DNA of 64,000 nt from contig NZ_JABASX010000002.1 in assembly GCF_016107655.1 (NCBI RefSeq), positions 310,001 through 374,000 on the forward strand, written 5' to 3'. The stretch is from Brevibacterium antiquum (GTDB lineage Bacteria > Actinomycetota > Actinomycetes > Actinomycetales > Brevibacteriaceae). Shown here in pieces: positions 62,838-64,000 of the stretch. The notes beneath the pieces are model-generated. The model saw only the letters and a program-made list of their open reading frames with translations, did no database searches and was not told the origin of the DNA. A program made the translations under genes and the position numbers. The stretch's first letter is position 1, and the number at the start of each line of letters is the position of its first letter.

Positions 62838-62960
62838 GTCGCCGCAAGCGTCGACCGCCGAAAAACGCACGCACTCGCCGCAGATGTGATTGAGTTGGCA
62901 GGAATGACGACCGCAGGAATGACGACAAGCACGAAGAACGACTTGCAGGAAGGTGAAACC

Positions 62961-64000
62961 GTGGACACACGCGGGTGGACAGAGAGAACCATGGAGATCG
63001 GCCAGCACGCAATGGCCCTGGCTCTCACCGTGATCTCGTGCATCCGTGCCATCGACACCGGAGCGGCGCCCCTGGCCGCGATCGCCGTGAGCATCGTGTT
63101 CCTCGCCTGGTACGCCCTCGGTGCCGTCCGGGCCGCTCGCAGCGGCGCGATCGTCCTGGCCAAATGGTGGCTGCTGGTCCTCGCCGGTGCGTGGCTGTGC
63201 ACCTTGCTGGTCTCCGCCGAGTTCATCTGGATCGCCTTCGTCCTCTGGCTGCTCGCCGGTCACCTGTTCTCGTTGCGCATCGCCGTCGTCTTCACCGCGC
63301 TGACCTACATCGCGACGGTCGTGGCACCCCTGGCCCACTATGGTGCGGTCGGCACCGCGAGCATCATCGGATCGCTCATCGGCGCGGTCTTCGCGCTCGG
63401 CCTCTCCCGTGGCTACATCGAACTCCTGCGAGAAGGGCGCAGGCGCGAAGAGCTGCTGCAGTCCTTGGAGCTGGCTCACCAGAATCTGCTGGACCTGCAG
63501 GACGAACTGGCCCTGACCCAGCGCCATGCCGGTGAGATCCAGGAACGCACCCGCGTCTCCCGCGACATCCACGACACGATCGCGCAGGAGATCTCCTCGA
63601 TCCGTCTCATCGCCCACGCCGAGGTGGACAGGACCACCGATGAGCACGCGCAGCAGGTTCTGCGCCAAGTCGAGGACCTCGCCGCGCAGAGTTCGCGCGA
63701 CGTGCGCCGGATCATCGCCGCCCTCGCCCCGGCCGAGCTCGAGGACGGGGCGCTGACCGCGGCCATCCGACGACTGCTCACCCGCATGGAGGAGGACACC
63801 TCCATCCGCGGTCGCGTCGAGGTCGACGAGACCGTGCCCTCTCTGCCCGCCGAGGTGGAGGTTGCGCTGCTGCGGACCGCGCAGTCCGCGCTCGCCAACG
63901 TCAGACAGCACTCTCAAGCCTCGAGGGTCGTGGTCAGCCTCATGGACCTCGACGGATCGATCCGCATGGACATCGTCGACGACGGTGTCGGCATGGCCGA
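62961..64000 (+). CDS. NarL-type sensor histidine kinase (partial, runs off the window)
   Basis: An open frame from GTG 62961 (AGGAAGG upstream) continues past the right edge, giving 346 residues so far. About five helices (residues 15-150) form a membrane sensor domain. A coiled segment (ELLQSLELAHQNLLDLQDEL) follows, then the HisKA_3 phosphoacceptor SRDIHDTIAQEISSIR. The HATPase domain has RTAQSALANVRQHSQA (N box) and DIVDDGVGMA (G1 box). This is the DesK/NarX-like class, normally paired with a LuxR-type response regulator, which probably lies just beyond the window. The signal is unknown. A long minus-strand frame over the same bases is not a gene. Confidence 0.92.
   Translation, partial: MDTRGWTERTMEIGQHAMALALTVISCIRAIDTGAAPLAAIAVSIVFLAWYALGAVRAARSGAIVLAKWWLLVLAGAWLCTLLVSAEFIWIAFVLWLLAGHLFSLRIAVVFTALTYIATVVAPLAHYGAVGTASIIGSLIGAVFALGLSRGYIELLREGRRREELLQSLELAHQNLLDLQDELALTQRHAGEIQERTRVSRDIHDTIAQEISSIRLIAHAEVDRTTDEHAQQVLRQVEDLAAQSSRDVRRIIAALAPAELEDGALTAAIRRLLTRMEEDTSIRGRVEVDETVPSLPAEVEVALLRTAQSALANVRQHSQASRVVVSLMDLDGSIRMDIVDDGVGMA

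Noticed and set aside
62790-63917. Minus-strand frame of 375 codons at the right edge
   Set aside because: The plus strand here encodes a sensor kinase with phosphoacceptor, N-box and G1-box motifs; the antisense frame is a shadow.

Overview
The window is a contiguous piece of a high-GC actinobacterial chromosome. Gene content (dnaK-grpE-dnaJ-hspR, the proteasome activator Bpa, GTP-dependent PEP carboxykinase, LPXTG surface proteins, a DtxR/IdeR-type iron box, LCP and MMPL proteins) points to the Actinomycetia. My best guess is Micrococcales, probably Brevibacterium or a close relative. The genus is an inference from gene style, not from a marker gene. There is no integrase, transposase, phage gene or CRISPR array, so this looks like ordinary chromosome with accessory metabolic and envelope loci. 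Three tRNAs are present: Ser-UGA, Ser-GCU and Arg-ACG.

Layout. 1-2.6 kb: the end of the dnaK heat-shock operon, with a cysteine-free DnaJ and the repressor HspR, closed by a 22-bp terminator. 2.7-6.5 kb: two paralogous LPRTG cell-wall proteins built from shuffled modules. 6.7-14.4 kb: lipid kinase, serS, two HAD phosphatases, a coupled set (quinone oxidoreductase, Bpa, unknown, HAD) and ilvA. 14.6-16.9 kb: a degenerate maltokinase-like protein with an acidic tail, then tRNA-Ser. 17.1-22.1 kb: amino-acid permease, MBL hydrolase, C45 Ntn-hydrolase and an internally duplicated unknown. 22.2-28.3 kb: TetR, an MMPL exporter with a C-terminal pseudo-ABC domain, and a YhgE/Pip protein, with tandem palindromic operators in the divergent promoter. 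28.6-33.1 kb: LCP protein plus FAD/NAD(P)-binding protein.

33.7-46.4 kb is the main catabolic region: SDR, FadR-type GntR regulator, D-amino-acid dehydrogenase, DapA-family enzyme, proline racemase/hydroxyproline epimerase (Ser/Cys type), two SDRs, a polar amino-acid ABC transporter, a PucR regulator and a class III aminotransferase. I read it as an uptake and degradation locus for a cyclic or D-imino acid such as hydroxyproline. Four copies of a near-identical palindrome (consensus ATTGTCNNACAAT) stand before the SDR-gntR unit, before the catabolic operon and twice before the transporter, so the locus looks like one regulon under the local GntR protein.

46.6-64 kb is mostly housekeeping: PiT phosphate transporter with a small coupled membrane protein, pckG, tRNA-Arg, alpha/beta hydrolase, AlkD-like glycosylase, argG, an APC permease, a CPBP protease, DoxX, an iron-regulated siderophore-interacting protein, a nicotinamidase-like hydrolase, a second MMPL transporter, and the first part of a NarL-type sensor histidine kinase cut by the window edge.

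Across the whole window the decamer GCCGAGGTGG (either strand) occurs at least 18 times, six of them in intergenic DNA. This is far above chance and no gene explains it.
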